Origin: Albugo candida
Taxonomy: Eukaryota > Oomycota > Peronosporomycetes > Albuginales > Albuginaceae
Reading direction: 5' to 3'
Assembly (NCBI GenBank): GCA_905220665.1
Contig: CAJNAR010000042.1
Coordinates: 1 to 64,000 of the forward strand
Length of the DNA: 64,000 nucleotides
Positions 22,717-34,200 of this stretch are shown here, in pieces. Position numbers and translations under genes: made by a program. A model generated the notes under the pieces. That model searched no databases. It was not told the origin of the DNA and saw only the letters and a program-made list of their open reading frames with translations. Numbering within the stretch: the first letter of the stretch is position 1; each line of letters starts with the position of its first letter.

Positions 22717-24111
22717 ATGAACTTTGGTATTCTGAACAATAAGCGATCACAAAAAGGACTCGCTCTGTCTTCCGCTGAACTCAAGTTTGAAAAAGCACAT
22801 CATCATGCTAGAAGCATGGGTATAGATATTGATGAATCTGATAGTGCAGCTCGGGGTATATGGGACCGATTGAGTGAGCTTTCAAGGTCAGATCCTGAAG
22901 GGTACCGAAGGTTTCTAAAAGATCATCTACTAGATGATCATATCGCTAATCGTAATAGCGATAACGACGGGCTAGGTACTTTATTTCCTCGACCAGGATA
23001 CGTGCTAAAATGCCGCAGTATCCAGCCGGGTGATTCGTATCCAGTCAAACTTTTCTTGAATATCTGTACCCATCAAGCAATCGATCGTCCAATCAATCCT
23101 AACTCTGAGAAATCTGTTCCAGATGACCCCTATAAAGTACCAGTAACCAATAATCTTCGTATTCCACTATTGGTTGGACCTCTAAGAACGCATTGTGACA
23201 CAGCCGGATCTCGATACAAAGCGATTGACGTGGTTTTCAATTCGTGGGTTACGAGTCGCTGTGAATGGGATCAAACATTTAAACGAGAAGTTCTAAAATT
23301 AGCAGCTGAATGGGCTCAGCACGATGCAGGTATATCTATCACCTCTACACCAAAATACATCAACTGTCGATATAAAGGGGGAATTCATATTGGTAAAGAT
23401 ATCATCACTGCCAAGTTACGCGTAGACGAAAGTGGAAAAGTCATTGATACAAGTTTTGATGGCAGAATAAAACCCGATGAAAACGGGATCGCCAAGACCC
23501 CGGCGGATTTAGTGAGACAATTGCAGGATGCCAAAGAGAATGAAAGTAACCCATCCACGATAATCGATTTGCACTTGAACGTTAAAGATCACGTACATCA
23601 GAAATCAATATCGATGAAGCCTCTTATTGAAATCGTGGAGTCAAGTACACCTACCGATTCCCGGAATGATGATGACGCTACAAAGTGCTGTAATGAAGAA
23701 TCGAACCATAATGCCCGATCGTCCAAGGAACATCAAAGTGGACCAGTTTGCTACAAACCAACCAAGTCGGAGTCTGTTATGAAAAAAGGTTTTTTAAGTA
23801 AAGGCACCGATCCGAAGCTCTACCCGTCTGGCTCCAATGAAGGAAGAAAACCATCAGCGCTGGTAAATTTACTTTCACGAAGTAAAGTTGTTGACTTGAA
23901 CCAGTTGAGTCCGGCAGAAACTCGTCCGAAGAAGTCTTCTGGAGATAAAAAAACGAAGTACGACATGGACCACGAGTTTGAACAACTTTGCCATGATGCT
24001 GATCCAGAGTTGTCAAATGGTCAACTTGACACATATTTACAGAATGATCAAGGAGAGGTCTTCCAAACACCATTCCTAGAATTATCCAACTTGATCCGTA
24101 CAGTTAGCTAG
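22717..24111 (+). CDS. PIH1-domain protein (R2TP / dynein-assembly cochaperone family)
   Basis: Single-exon gene of 464 codons. The first in-frame ATG is at 22717; an upstream TTG is less likely. Residues about 45-66 (RGIWDRLSELSRSDPEGYRR) form the helical leader common in PIH1 proteins. Residues about 86-235 form a PIH1 domain: FPRPGYVLKCRS, VKLFLNICTHQAIDRP, LRIPLLVGPLRTHCDTAG, YKAIDVVFNS, FKREVLKLAAEWA and NCRYKGGIHIG. The C-terminal 200 residues are polar and probably disordered, with no CS domain visible. PIH1 proteins act with Hsp90 and RUVBL1/2 in assembling large complexes, including axonemal dyneins and snoRNPs. Which subfamily this is (PIH1D1, PIH1D2 or other) is inference; the layout resembles PIH1D1 most. 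It converges on the channel gene at 24765. Confidence 0.88.
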   Translation: MNFGILNNKRSQKGLALSSAELKFEKAHHHARSMGIDIDESDSAARGIWDRLSELSRSDPEGYRRFLKDHLLDDHIANRNSDNDGLGTLFPRPGYVLKCRSIQPGDSYPVKLFLNICTHQAIDRPINPNSEKSVPDDPYKVPVTNNLRIPLLVGPLRTHCDTAGSRYKAIDVVFNSWVTSRCEWDQTFKREVLKLAAEWAQHDAGISITSTPKYINCRYKGGIHIGKDIITAKLRVDESGKVIDTSFDGRIKPDENGIAKTPADLVRQLQDAKENESNPSTIIDLHLNVKDHVHQKSISMKPLIEIVESSTPTDSRNDDDATKCCNEESNHNARSSKEHQSGPVCYKPTKSESVMKKGFLSKGTDPKLYPSGSNEGRKPSALVNLLSRSKVVDLNQLSPAETRPKKSSGDKKTKYDMDHEFEQLCHDADPELSNGQLDTYLQNDQGEVFQTPFLELSNLIRTVS

Positions 24112-24764
24112 TCCGAAAGTACGAAAGACATGAAAGGACATGATGAAGTTTCTGTTTCTTTGTCTGCTGTAACACTCGAGCTTTATCGTGGATAATGTGT
24201 ATGTTTTCGGACCAATCAAATGTTCAAGAAGATATACAAAAAAGGTTGTGTACCGTTGTGCAAATATATATATATCTGTGTTGTAAATATCACCCAGGAA
24301 GCGTTGAGATTGCTTCGCATGAGGCATTGCAAAGTTGCTTGATCAACAAAGACTTGAATTTCCGCCTGAGCTGCTTTTAGTATCTGCATAATTGATAAAG
24401 ATACGCTCAATCGAAAATCAATTTAACTCTAAAACACGGGCCAGAATCTTGCCGATTCATGTAAATAGTACATGCCTAACGATGTACTTGATTGCGTGTG
24501 ACACCTTCTCCCTTCTCGAATGCTTTCTGAACGGAAACGGGGTTTTGTTGGAAGCACTTAATTAGGGAGCAAGCTTACATAAGGAGCAAACTGCGCGTAT
24601 ATAACGCTGATATTAACGAAACCATTTTTACAACAGCGAGTCAGTAAATATTAAATAAATAGGCACATCACACGAAAGTATATGCTAAACCTCAGTGACT
24701 TATTTTATAAGGAATTTTTGGATACAATCAAGACTAGTCGAGGCATACTCGGCACGCTTGATAA
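24112..24764. other. Intergenic region between convergent genes
   Basis: 653 bp separate the stop codons of the PIH1 gene and the channel gene and hold both 3' UTRs. Several AATAAA-like motifs occur near 24650-24660. No further gene was seen. Confidence 0.6.
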
Positions 24765-26238
24765 TTAAATGCGTTGGATTCCAACGATGTCTTGTAATCC
24801 AGATTGGAAGGGTGATTCAGATACATCGGAATTCTCATGTTGAATAGCTGAATCATCGGTGAATGGCGAGTAGTGGGATAGATCATCCAATCTGTGTTTT
24901 GATATCACTTCAATCCCCAGCTCCTCCATGATTTCCATGATGGCGAGCCAGACCTCTGACTTTATCATTGCATATTTACGAAAATCTAATTCTTCAACAT
25001 AACAATATATCCGAAGCGCAAAGAGTTCTTCCATGGCAACAAATGAGAAATGCTTCCACTTTTCCCCTATTTGCTGATCCAATGTATTTTCTTCGTGAGA
25101 CGTTATACCGATATAAAGTGTTTGAAGCATTGATTCTATCCTTTGCACACATGCACGAAGGTTTTCGACCAGGGTCGACTTCGCAACATGAACTATAATG
25201 TCAAGATCTCGTTTTGGACGTTGAGAATAATTGATCATGGGTTTGTAAAGGAAGAAACTATTAGGAACGTATACTTCTGTGCCTTCCACGGTGATAATAG
25301 TTGTGTACCGAAGTCGAACTTGATGTACGAAACCTTTTGTATGTCCGATTTTGATGAAGTCATCCAATCTAAGCTGCGAGTTAAAAGCAAGGAAAAGTCC
25401 TCCAACCACATTGTGAAACTATAGCAGCACACAATGGGTATATGGCATTATGAAGTGCAGCACATAGAGCCACTTACTGATGGAACAAATCCCAAAGCTA
25501 TCGCGATACCTATGACTCCGAGAACCGAGTATTTGAGAAGCTCTCGATCTCCCAAGATTGATGAATAGATTATAAGCGCGATTATCAGCAAGGTTGTCAA
25601 TCGAAAAATCTTGACTGACTCGGAAATTACCATATGACGAGATGTGTCGTGTATACATTTACTCAAATCCAACGGGATTGTATTTGCATGTCTCAAAGGC
25701 GTTCTTATAGATGCATCCGATGTAGTCCGTCCAAATCGTCGTATTGCACCCTGTATACAGGAAAGTCATAACCAGTACCGAAAATGAGTAGGGAGGCTTA
25801 TCTTACACACTCGACAACGTTGAAAAGAGAGTAAAGCCATGCAAGAAAGAAGATACCCCAGATATATCGCGGGAAATTGCAAAAAAAAATCTCCAACTCC
25901 GAAATTGACAGCGCTAATAGCACCAAAGATGCTGATATCAGATACGCACTAGTTCCTGTACAATGAACTCTGAAATCATATGCAGTCCTATATAAACAGA
26001 GTACGTCAAATGCGATGCAGATTGATTTTATTCGGATAAGTAAATTGCCATACTGACGAATGAAGGGCAGCTTTGTCAGAGTGAATATCACTAATCGCAC
26101 AAGAATGCGTGGTAAGAATGTAGCAAAAAATACAAGTACAGCGGCCACAGAGAGGGATGTAGCGGTCGAATTACGCCACCACTCAGAGAGGCAAGATATT
26201 GCAACGCAGTTTGTGTCACAATCGCTAGACTTGACCAT
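24765..26238 (-). CDS. MscS-family mechanosensitive ion channel, 3 exons
   Basis: Exons are 26238-25807, 25750-25478 and 25418-24765, joined in frame (144+91+217 = 452 aa). Introns are 56 bp (GTAAGA...TACAG) and 59 bp (GTAAGT...CTATAG). The ATG at 26238 has an in-frame stop just upstream. Exon 1 encodes about four hydrophobic segments (near residues 27-50, 68-88, 98-120, 124-143). Exon 2 adds LTTLLIIALIIYSSILG and the pore-lining helix SVLGVIGIAIALGFVPS. Exon 3 continues with FHNVVGGLFLAFNSQLRLDD and the beta domain (VRLRYTTIITVEGTEVYVPN), typical of MscS (PF00924). Such channels open under membrane tension and relieve osmotic stress. The C-terminal 40 residues are polar. No frame defects were seen, so it is probably functional. 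Confidence 0.9.
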
Positions 26239-26941
26239 GATTCGCGATGATTATGGCTATATTTGTCATTTTGCATACGAATCACATATAAAGTGTGAAT
26301 TCTTGGATTTGTCTAGGATGCATAATAAATAACAGCTTAAAGTGATAAACCACCGAACCATCATTAAATGGGTAAAGCGAATTTATTCCAGTCTAGCCTA
26401 GCTCTAGAATACGAACGAGCGAATAGGGACCCTTGCCTCCTGGTATGGAAAATGAATTCTTAGTGCTTACCAATCATTTCATCGGCATGATCAAAACAGA
26501 TACCTTGGCATATGCGCATACCTATTACTGTGACACTGCATTTGCATAACAATCACATTGAACTTAGTGTGTAAATAAATGTTTGTGTGTGCTGAGGCCT
26601 AGAAGAAAAATCCATAGATAGGATTCAATGAGTGAGTGTAGCATAATTTTCTTTCAAACTACGATGAGGAAACAGCACTCGGTTAGTGTTCTTAAAGCTT
26701 CATCCATTTGTATGCAGTACACAGTGCATGAATAATGTCATTACTTGTACGGTAAGATATAATGCGTTTGATTACGGGATGTTCTGTCTGTTAAAGGTCT
26801 TCTGACTAGCACTTATTCTATACAAACATCCATTTGGCTTCTTCCTTTTTTCCGTAGATGAGTATTTCTATCTACCTCGATCGTACAACCTTTGAATTCT
26901 GGCACGCTCAAAGCTCCGTTGTGCACTTTTAGTTTTACTAC

Positions 26942-27232
26942 TTGGGCCCGGATAAGTTACCGAACCAATGCGCAATTTCATGTTGCGCTATTATCGCGGA
27001 TTCCAAAGACAACGGCGATATTCCGGTGAAAAGTCGGTCGAGGTCGATTATTGTCAGCGAAAATGATCAAACATCCATATCAGAAGATATGACGTCCTAT
27101 TGTAGCGTCTATTTAGGCTACTCCCACTACAATGCAGCGAAACAAAAGATAACCACTTATCTTACTGGTTTAGAAGGCGAATTAGTGCAGCCTACATCGA
27201 CATATCAAGTATATCGGATCTTTCGGAATTGA
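26942..27232 (+). CDS. Possible hypothetical exon (uncertain)
   Basis: An open frame of 96 codons starts at a TTG, not an ATG; a TTTTAG just upstream could serve as a splice acceptor. The product is hydrophilic and I recognise no family. It may be an exon of an unannotated gene or simply chance. Confidence 0.15.
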   Translation: MGPDKLPNQCAISCCAIIADSKDNGDIPVKSRSRSIIVSENDQTSISEDMTSYCSVYLGYSHYNAAKQKITTYLTGLEGELVQPTSTYQVYRIFRN

Positions 27233-27525
27233 TGACATACGTATGATAGTGCTAGGATCAGTCCTTTCAAGCTTGCAAATGATATGCGAGACAATGCATT
27301 GCTTCTACCCTTTAGATTTTTTGGTTTGATGAAGCACTTCCCTAGTCTCATTTTCTTCAGGCCTTTGTCGACGGCTAGCCATTTCTGCTTGAGAACTTCA
27401 AAAGCAGAACAATTTTCTTCGTAGGTAATCAAAATGTGCTTGAATGAATATTTAGCACGGAGAAACGATCCATCTAATGTGCTATATGAAGCGTTGTATT
27501 TGCAGAGGGTACATCTAAGAAGCAT
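27205..27525 (-). CDS. Hypothetical 106-aa basic protein
   Basis: An ATG-initiated frame encodes a basic protein with one CX2C pair near the N-terminus (RCTLCKYN) and a lysine-rich middle (KGLKKMRLGKCFIKPKN). I recognise no family. It sits in the host-gene island between the channel and the ubiquitin-like gene. It overlaps the end of a weak plus-strand frame by 28 bp; at most one is likely real. Confidence 0.25.
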   Translation of the reverse strand: MLLRCTLCKYNASYSTLDGSFLRAKYSFKHILITYEENCSAFEVLKQKWLAVDKGLKKMRLGKCFIKPKNLKGRSNALSRISFASLKGLILALSYVCHQFRKIRYT

Positions 27526-28087
27526 GCGATTATGTGATACATAGAAATCGTATCACACTCGATCTGATCAATGCTGCACCACGTCGCACATCTGAAGTAA
27601 TACCACAACCATCTTGAATTTCGGTGCTCTGTTTTTCCTCTGAAAATAAAGTCATCCCAACTCTTTTTTTTTACGATATGTTAAATTGTACCGTGGACGG
27701 GCAATTTGTACTATCTGCTAGCTGCATCCAACATCGGCAATGATCATCCAGATAACGATACATATTATTCCAAAACAATACCCGTCAATTTTGCCTTATT
27801 GGAATTAGAACAATTCCCAGCAACTACACTTCACTGATAGCATAATCATGCTAAATACAGGTCTGTGCAGATGAAAAAAAAGGCTTGTAAAAAGCAGGGT
27901 CATTATGATTTGTCAAAAAATCGAAGTGTTATGATGTCTACCATTACAGAACTGTTTTTCGATCCAGTGGGAAGTGTCAGAACACGTCAATGCATCAAGA
28001 AAGACAATATAGGGAGCATGAAAGTTTTCATCATTCAATGTTATCGTTCTGTTGCGGGTGATTAAGAATCTAGCATACATACAGCAC

Positions 28088-28504
28088 TTAGAGGCAACAC
28101 AGCGGTAATATGCAGCCAAAGGGTAAAAGAAGAAACACCAGCGGTAAGGTGAGACCGCATGTGCACAGGCTTAGCGACAATAGTAACGTGATGATGAGCC
28201 ATAAAAGAAGTGATATTGTGTAGCACCCTCCTCGCATTCGCATGTTGAGATGTAGAGTCGCATTCTCCGGAATGCTATACTCGAAATAAGTTCGTTCGGG
28301 TCGTACCGGTCTTCCGCCGTATAAGAGGTACGCATCCATGACATTCCATCTCAATTCTGTCGTAACTTTTTTCAACAAGCAATCGATACGTTCCTTCGGG
28401 CTGTCAACCACATATTTATGTAGCCGATTATTCTAGAAGACAATTTACTAAATGATAATTCCTTCCAATTTGATTACACTTACATTGACAACGAATAGCT
28501 GCAT
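28088..28504 (-). CDS. Ubiquitin-like protein with hydrophobic C-terminal tail, 2 exons
   Basis: Exon 1 (28504-28484) is a 21-bp microexon encoding MQLFVVN, the same opening type as ubiquitin. A 51-bp intron (28433-28483, GTAAGT...TTCTAG) follows. Exon 2 (28432-28088) encodes the rest, 121 aa in all. Residues 1-76 match ubiquitin in length; the end reads ENATLHLNMRMRGG with Gly75-Gly76, and the middle reads LLYGGRPVRPERTYFEYSI, like ubiquitin's LIFAGKQLEDGRTLSDYNI. Residues 77-121 start with Cys and are almost wholly hydrophobic (TISLLLWLIITLLLSLSL, then LPLVFLLLPFG), suggesting one or two membrane segments. In ungapped alignment Lys48 is Arg and Lys63 is Glu, while Lys29 is kept. Membrane-tethered ubiquitin-folds (Dsc3, TMUB, MUB types) are known; conjugation after tail removal is speculation. 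Confidence 0.82.
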
Positions 28505-30075
28505 TTCGAGTTATGGTCGACTGTACAGATCAACTTTATCTAACTGCTAGAGAAGAGATTGGATGAAATATTGCCAAATGCTCACCAACTGTAAGGAACA
28601 TGGGACAGGGAATGTAATACTTCATGCAGAACAGATGGGGCTATGTTGGAACTAGTGTCTCGAAAACATTTCTCAGAAGAAAACAAGACGTAACACCCAT
28701 GAACAGAAAACACTTGAATTCAAAAAATTCAACTTTCTAGCTTGCACATTATTCTTTGACTTGTCTATTCACAAGCTCTAGCGCAGTCGTACTAATCAGT
28801 ATGCTTGTGACAAGTGCTTTGGAGCACATCTCAACAATACTTCTCAGATAGCTTTTACAGTTCCTTCGTGTTGGATATCAATGGCACATATTCCACTAAA
28901 AGTTGTCGCATTTCATAAACGACTTTAATGCTAGATAGTCCGATCGGTCATCACGTAAGATTGTAAGATAAATTCCGAACTCACACTGCACCCATGCGGG
29001 CAGAATCGATAGCAGAGAGAAGCGTATGATGTGTGCTCTTCGTTTCGAGTCTAGAAGGTGGCAATGACCGTGCGTGTTATAAAGTTATTCGTTGTCAGTA
29101 ATATGTTTTAATTTCGTTTATCTCGACTTCATATGTATGTATATGCAGTATTACCGAAAAATATATAGAAGGGATATGGGTCGATTATCCTCGTGTACAG
29201 CAAGCAAAACTATACAAGTGATAACGCCGAAGCGAATCCAACATGAATGACAGCTACATTGGCCTTGGTTATGCTCACCTTGAGTCAATATTAGGTCTTC
29301 ATTCAAATTTCTCGATTTCTGAAAATAAATATTTATTGTGACCCTAGACTATATTAATTAATCAAGTATTATTAGGCTATTATTGAGATAAGAAAGGACA
29401 TGTCTCACCAAGATCATCTAGTATGACTTCGTAGATTTGGTACACACCACCTTCCATCTACTTGTAATCAGGATCTATAGAAAAAGAACACAGCAAATAC
29501 TCGAACACGAGATCGTCTTACAATTAATAACCCTATTTTCAGAGTGCTTCAATTGTGAATGTGAGTGATTTTCTCATTTCAAAGTCAAATTGATTAGGAA
29601 AATCTGAAGGGATTGCGATTATATGATACTTGTGCGCTCCTTGAAGACACGTTTGAAACGTGTCACTATTCTCACAAATGCATTAGATGCAATCGTAGAA
29701 CGTTTTCTCGTCGCGACCGACTAGTCATCTTTCTCAGCATCTGACAAAACGTTGCCTGAATATATAGTTGAGAAATCCTATCTCATCCAGCAAGAATGAC
29801 CCATATTTATCCGATCAAGCTCATAGCGAACTTTACCACGGGTCAAAGATCGAATCACGACACATCGGGTCTGTTTGTGTTGATACACAAGTTTATGTGC
29901 TAAAAAAGCAATAAACGGGCATAATGCGACCCGTACTACAGTATATGATTATTTTCCGTGTGATGAACATCAAGATCAACAGCTTCATCGTAATTATTTT
30001 TTTCAAGTGAAATCACGTGGCAACGCAAAACACTTTTCTGATTCACCATCCACTAACAGTGTGAATAAAAGAAGG
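28505..30075. other. 1.6 kb without a recognisable gene
   Basis: AT-rich sequence with no open frame of note. The first 100-200 bp presumably hold the promoter of the ubiquitin-like gene. Bases 30068-30075 are the left target duplication of the next element. Confidence 0.5.
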
Positions 30076-31067
30076 GGATCGTATTCAGCCCCCACCTTTT
30101 CTTTGATCAGCCCCCAGCCTCCTTAAATTAATGGCAAGTATGGCTTCTGATTGGTTTAAAAAATAGAACAGAATAAAAAAATAAAATCACGGGGATCTTA
30201 ATTCAGCCCCCACCCCCATAAAGAAACAGATTACATTTTTTGTACTCCAAAATTGGATCTCTGTGTCAATGGGTTAGTTGTATTGTATGCTGATTGTGCT
30301 GTCAACAGTCATATTTATCTGACAATCCATTCGTTACAGGTGTTCTCCTCCTAGTGGATTTATCAGTTACCTCGCCTGCAAAGGCCAACTTGCTGTCACT
30401 GTGCAGCGAATGCAAAGCAGCGAGCTATAGTCCAAGTGCAGCTTGAATTCATGCTCTTAGAGGTGATCGAAAGATTTTTCTGCGCGCAGCTTTCTACAGT
30501 ATCAGCAGCAGCTTAGTGATGACCGAGACTTTTTAGTTTTGTAGACTCTGATCAAGTGAAAGTAATTGCGACTATGTACCATCAAGTGCAAGTACCTGAA
30601 ACTTCAATTTACTTATAGGCGTGTTGACATCCACAATAGGCTATCCTTGCGCCCATGATTTTCGTCATAAGTGGTATCACTGTCTGGAAATGATTTTAAA
30701 CAGCAATGGTGGCTGGTACACCAGCAGCACCAACATCACCAACAACACCTGCAGTAGTAGATTTAGATATAGACCTAGATTAAAAAGTACAAAATTTGCT
30801 GAAAGCGAAGTATTTCATGATTATAAGTTTTTATTCCGTTGCATTTATTAAGACCAATCATAGAGCATTATTACCATTAATTTATGGAGGTGGGGGCTGA
30901 ATGACGCTTCCCGTGATTGTATTTTATTTATTCTGTTACAAAAAATTATAAAAACAGGAAATAAAAGGAATACTATATTTATTTAAACCAATCAGAAGAC
31001 AGGCTTTCCATCAATTTATGGAGGCTGGGGCTGATTAAAGAAAAGGTGGGGTTGAAAAACGGTTCCC
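30076..31067. mobile_element. Non-autonomous DNA transposon with long terminal inverted repeats
   Basis: The left end (from GGGGATCGTATTCAGCCCCC) and the reverse complement of the right end (GGGAACCGTTTTTCAACCCC) are similar for about 160-200 bp, sharing CACCTTTTCTTT(G/A)ATCAG, CAGCCTCC and TTCTGATTGGTTTAAA. An inner pair of CAGCCCCCACC blocks lies about 125 bp inside. The flanks are TAAAAGAA and TTAAAGAA, a probable 8-9-bp target duplication with one mismatch in eight. No transposase is present inside. The long inverted repeats and duplication length suggest a MULE- or hAT-mobilised element. A partial second copy of the end lies at 58026-58122. Confidence 0.82.
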
Positions 31068-31483
31068 TTAAAGAATCATGGTGAGTAAAAGCACTTAAGT
31101 GCGCATAGCTGAAGTCTTATTCCTAATTGTGTACCTTTGTATACAATTGTTTGATAAAATTCGCTTGGTTTATTTGAACATATATCAATAGGAGCGCTAT
31201 TGATAGGTGCTGCTATTCATACTACTTCAAAAATCCGCGCTGTCTTAAAATGATGGCAACGGATGTTCATCACCAATTACACCAATCTTTGGTATACTCA
31301 AGAAGTCTAATACGATCATCGAAGTTACTGATGGTTCCTTGATTGAAAAATCAAATAGAAAGAAATTACTGAACAAATGATCCTGTACATGTAGGGTCTT
31401 AATCCTAACAAAGTTTGTTACCGCCTATTACAAGTATGAATGGTCCGGTACAGGCAAGAGCAAATGCACCACATACACTTCTA
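31068..31483. other. Spacer before copia element A
   Basis: 416 bp including the right target duplication of the preceding transposon (31068-31075) and the left 5-bp target duplication TTCTA of copia A (31479-31483). No gene was seen. Confidence 0.5.
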
Positions 31484-31677
31484 TATTGGAAGAGTAACAG
31501 GCGCTGTGAAAGCTTTGCTATCGACCTACCACTTGGGAGTAGCTGTAGTTTCTACCCTTGGATGGTGTAGAAAAACCAGGCGAACATGATATGTAACGAA
31601 GAGACGAAAGTGTCGTAGCGGGTAGATAACGACAAATAAAACTTCTACATTTTGCAGTCGCATCATTCCTTTGAACA
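31484..31677 (+). repeat. 5' LTR of copia element A
   Basis: Starts TATTGGAAGAG (probably TGTTGG originally) and ends CATCATTCCTTTGAACA. It aligns over its length with 35959-36150. Confidence 0.92.
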
Positions 31678-31690
31678 GTTTGTGAGCATA

Positions 31691-32815
31691 ATGGATAATG
31701 CCGCCCGCGCGGTGGAGCCCACCGCGGGGCCTAACACAGTTGCTGGTCCCGAAAATGTCGGTAGTCTACAAGGTGAAGACTTAGAAGTTAAGGCAGAGGC
31801 GATGCTACGGAACACGGATGAAGGCTGTTGGACCTCCTGACGAGACTAGCGGAGCGAATGGCCAAGCTAGAGGCGTCACAAGAGACCAAGGACAAGCTCA
31901 TGGACACGGAGTTCAGCCTGTTAATCGGGGTGCTCTCGATGTGACACCGTCGAGGTCTCGGTCGCCAAACCTGTCTCCAAGAGCATGCTTCGGGGTGAAT
32001 CAATCTGGGTATGAAAGAGCGGCTGCAATGTCTAGAGAGCACAGACTCCGCAGCCGGGTTTGCCACAGCACTACGTGCCACCTCCAATGTACCAGCAGCG
32101 GCCGGTACCGCAGATCGTCTCGTGTGCGATAGTGCCTGATGCAAGACAGAGCAAGCTGAACAATCGTCACTATGTTGAAAAGGAGCTTTACCAGGGTCTA
32201 GGAAGGGGTTTCCTGTCCTGGGGGAAGACGTTTGTGCGGGAAGTCTTTTTTTAAAGAAAGAGCGAGTGGATTTGCGTGGACAGAGGATGTCAAGATAGAC
32301 GTACTTGGACACAATCTCGCCGGAATGGCCAAGCGTTACCATAGCCGCCAAATTAAAGGTTTGAGCAGACATTGGAGTACGCCATGCAAAGGCTTCTTGG
32401 CTTCTTCATACGTTCGCAACGAAGACCTCTCCACCATAGAGCATGAAACTATTTACGATCCCCAACCCAATAGTCCCAATCGGAGCTGGACCGAATAGCA
32501 TTTTTACCTGGTCGCAGTAAGCGAGGCATATGGTGGGGCAGACAACTTTGTACAGGACTGCATTGTCCAGTATGCCGACCCATCGATGAGAGTATCAGTG
32601 CTGGGGGTCTGGAAGTTGATCAGGATTATATACTTGCGTCAAGCAGAGGAATCGGCGCACTTCTCGCAGTCGACGGGGTTAGAGCTATGCGGAAAGAATA
32701 TTGGAACAGACTCATGAATAATTTACGAAACGTGCGCAAGATTTGCAAAAGTGTTACATTTGCGGAAAGACGGGACACATACAGGCTGCGTGCCACGGGA
32801 ATAAGGCGGACAGAT
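31691..32815 (+). pseudogene. Copia gag, element A
   Basis: The first ATG after the LTR is at 31691. Frames change repeatedly; 32060-32254 gives VPDARQSKLNNRHYVEKELY and GLGRGFLSWGKTFVREVFF, and 32232-32498 gives FKERASGFAWTEDVKIDVLG. The nucleocapsid knuckle CYICGKTGHIQAAC at about 32752-32793 keeps all CX2CX4HX4C ligands. Gag forms the particle that packages element RNA. Confidence 0.85.
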
Positions 32816-34200
32816 AAACAAGCTATGACGTGGATTTTGTGCTTGCAGTGGGCGACAGAAGCGCTGACCAAGGCCATTGGATATTTGACGCAGCTCGAGC
32901 CGTCACTTGGTAAGCGATGAAAGAATGGTCGAGGACCAGAGGACTTCCAAGGCTACTCGTCGCAGCTGACGGAGGCCGCCTGTGCGTCAAGAAGCGTGAA
33001 GCGTCAACAATCACGACCTCAGTGAAGGGCAAGTTGGACGTCCAATATTCCGAGAACGTCGAAAAAATCATTATTTCGTTTGTCATTTCAAAGGCCAAAG
33101 GGTTCGGGATATCGTACATAGGTAAGCAGGGGTCGTCCCCAACATGAACAGTGGGATGGCCATCTTTGAGGTCGAAAAGATGAACATTTTGCTCGCTGTG
33201 CGGTCTCATGGGAGCGAACGCGTCATCAGGTCAAGGGATGTGCTAATTACGGTGCTGGTACAAGCCGAAACCGAACGTAGTAAAAACGTGCAAAAGGGAT
33301 CGCTTATTAGCTTCCACAGAAGTCTTGCGCACCTAACTACGACACAATTATTCGCAAGGCCAAAGATCTAGCTTGCGGAATCGAATTGACCGACTTGATG
33401 CGTGACCATTGCCTATCTTGCGCCAAAGGAAAGCATATCAAGAAATCCCAGTCGAAGAAAAATTCTGGCGAAAACCCATCTGTTGATGCTATCGGGGGGG
33501 GGGCGGCATCTGCTCTGACTTAAAGGGTCCCATGACGCCTCGTGATTGACTGGGAAATTGCTAAATGGTAAACTTTGTGAATCACAGAGCGAACTACTGT
33601 CATGTTATCTTGGCGAATACAAAAGATGCGGCTGCCCAGAGGTTCAAACAATTCATGGCATTTTTCGAATGGAAATTCAATTGTCGCATTCACGTTCTCA
33701 GGGCATACGGAGCTGGTGAAGATCAGCATCTGGATCTTTCTTGCTGGGACACAAGAATTGTTCGACAAATTAGCGAACCAATAAAACTAGCCTGTAATCG
33801 CAAGGCCGAGCGAATGCATCGCACCATTATGAATATGGTGCGGAGCATGACGTTCGCAAGCGGTCTTCCAGTGAGGTTCTAGGGTGATGCGGCTGAATAT
33901 GCTTCCCAGATACTCAACCGAAGCCCAAGCACGGCAAACGCGGGTCGACAATCAACTCTGCAAATGTTGACGAAGATGATACCTGTGTTTAGCGACATTG
34001 TGGTTTTTGGATCAACATGGACTGTGCACCAGGACGCGAAGAACAAGTCATTGGGACCGAAAGGTAAGAAAGGCCTGATTATAGGCAATAGGATGGATAC
34101 AAGGGGTCCTAGTTTACATACCAGGTACCAAGGTCATGGTGGTTACCAAACACGTTAAGAACGTGGAGACAATAACGATGCAGCAGAACGATCACCAGCT
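32816..34200 (+). pseudogene. Copia protease and integrase, element A
   Basis: The protease region reads GHWIFDAARAV where D(S/T)G is expected, so the catalytic motif is lost or frameshifted. KAKDLACGIELTDLMRDHCL and SCAKGKHIKK follow as the zinc-binding region before the integrase. The core 33565-33882 reads VNFVNHRANYCHVILANTKD, FNCRIHVLRAYGAGED and KAERMHRTIMNMVRSM. The family's second catalytic Asp (RTDGGGE) is replaced (RAYGAGE), while the Glu of KAERMHR remains. 33964-34158 is the C-terminal extension. Confidence 0.82.

Noticed and set aside
31788..32372. 194-codon minus-strand frame
   Set aside because: Antisense to copia A gag, whose plus-strand protein matches copia C gag.
33491..33500. 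Run of ten G residues as a G-quadruplex signal
   Set aside because: A single G run inside a decayed copia integrase; a similar run occurs near 34672. More likely slippage than a functional element.
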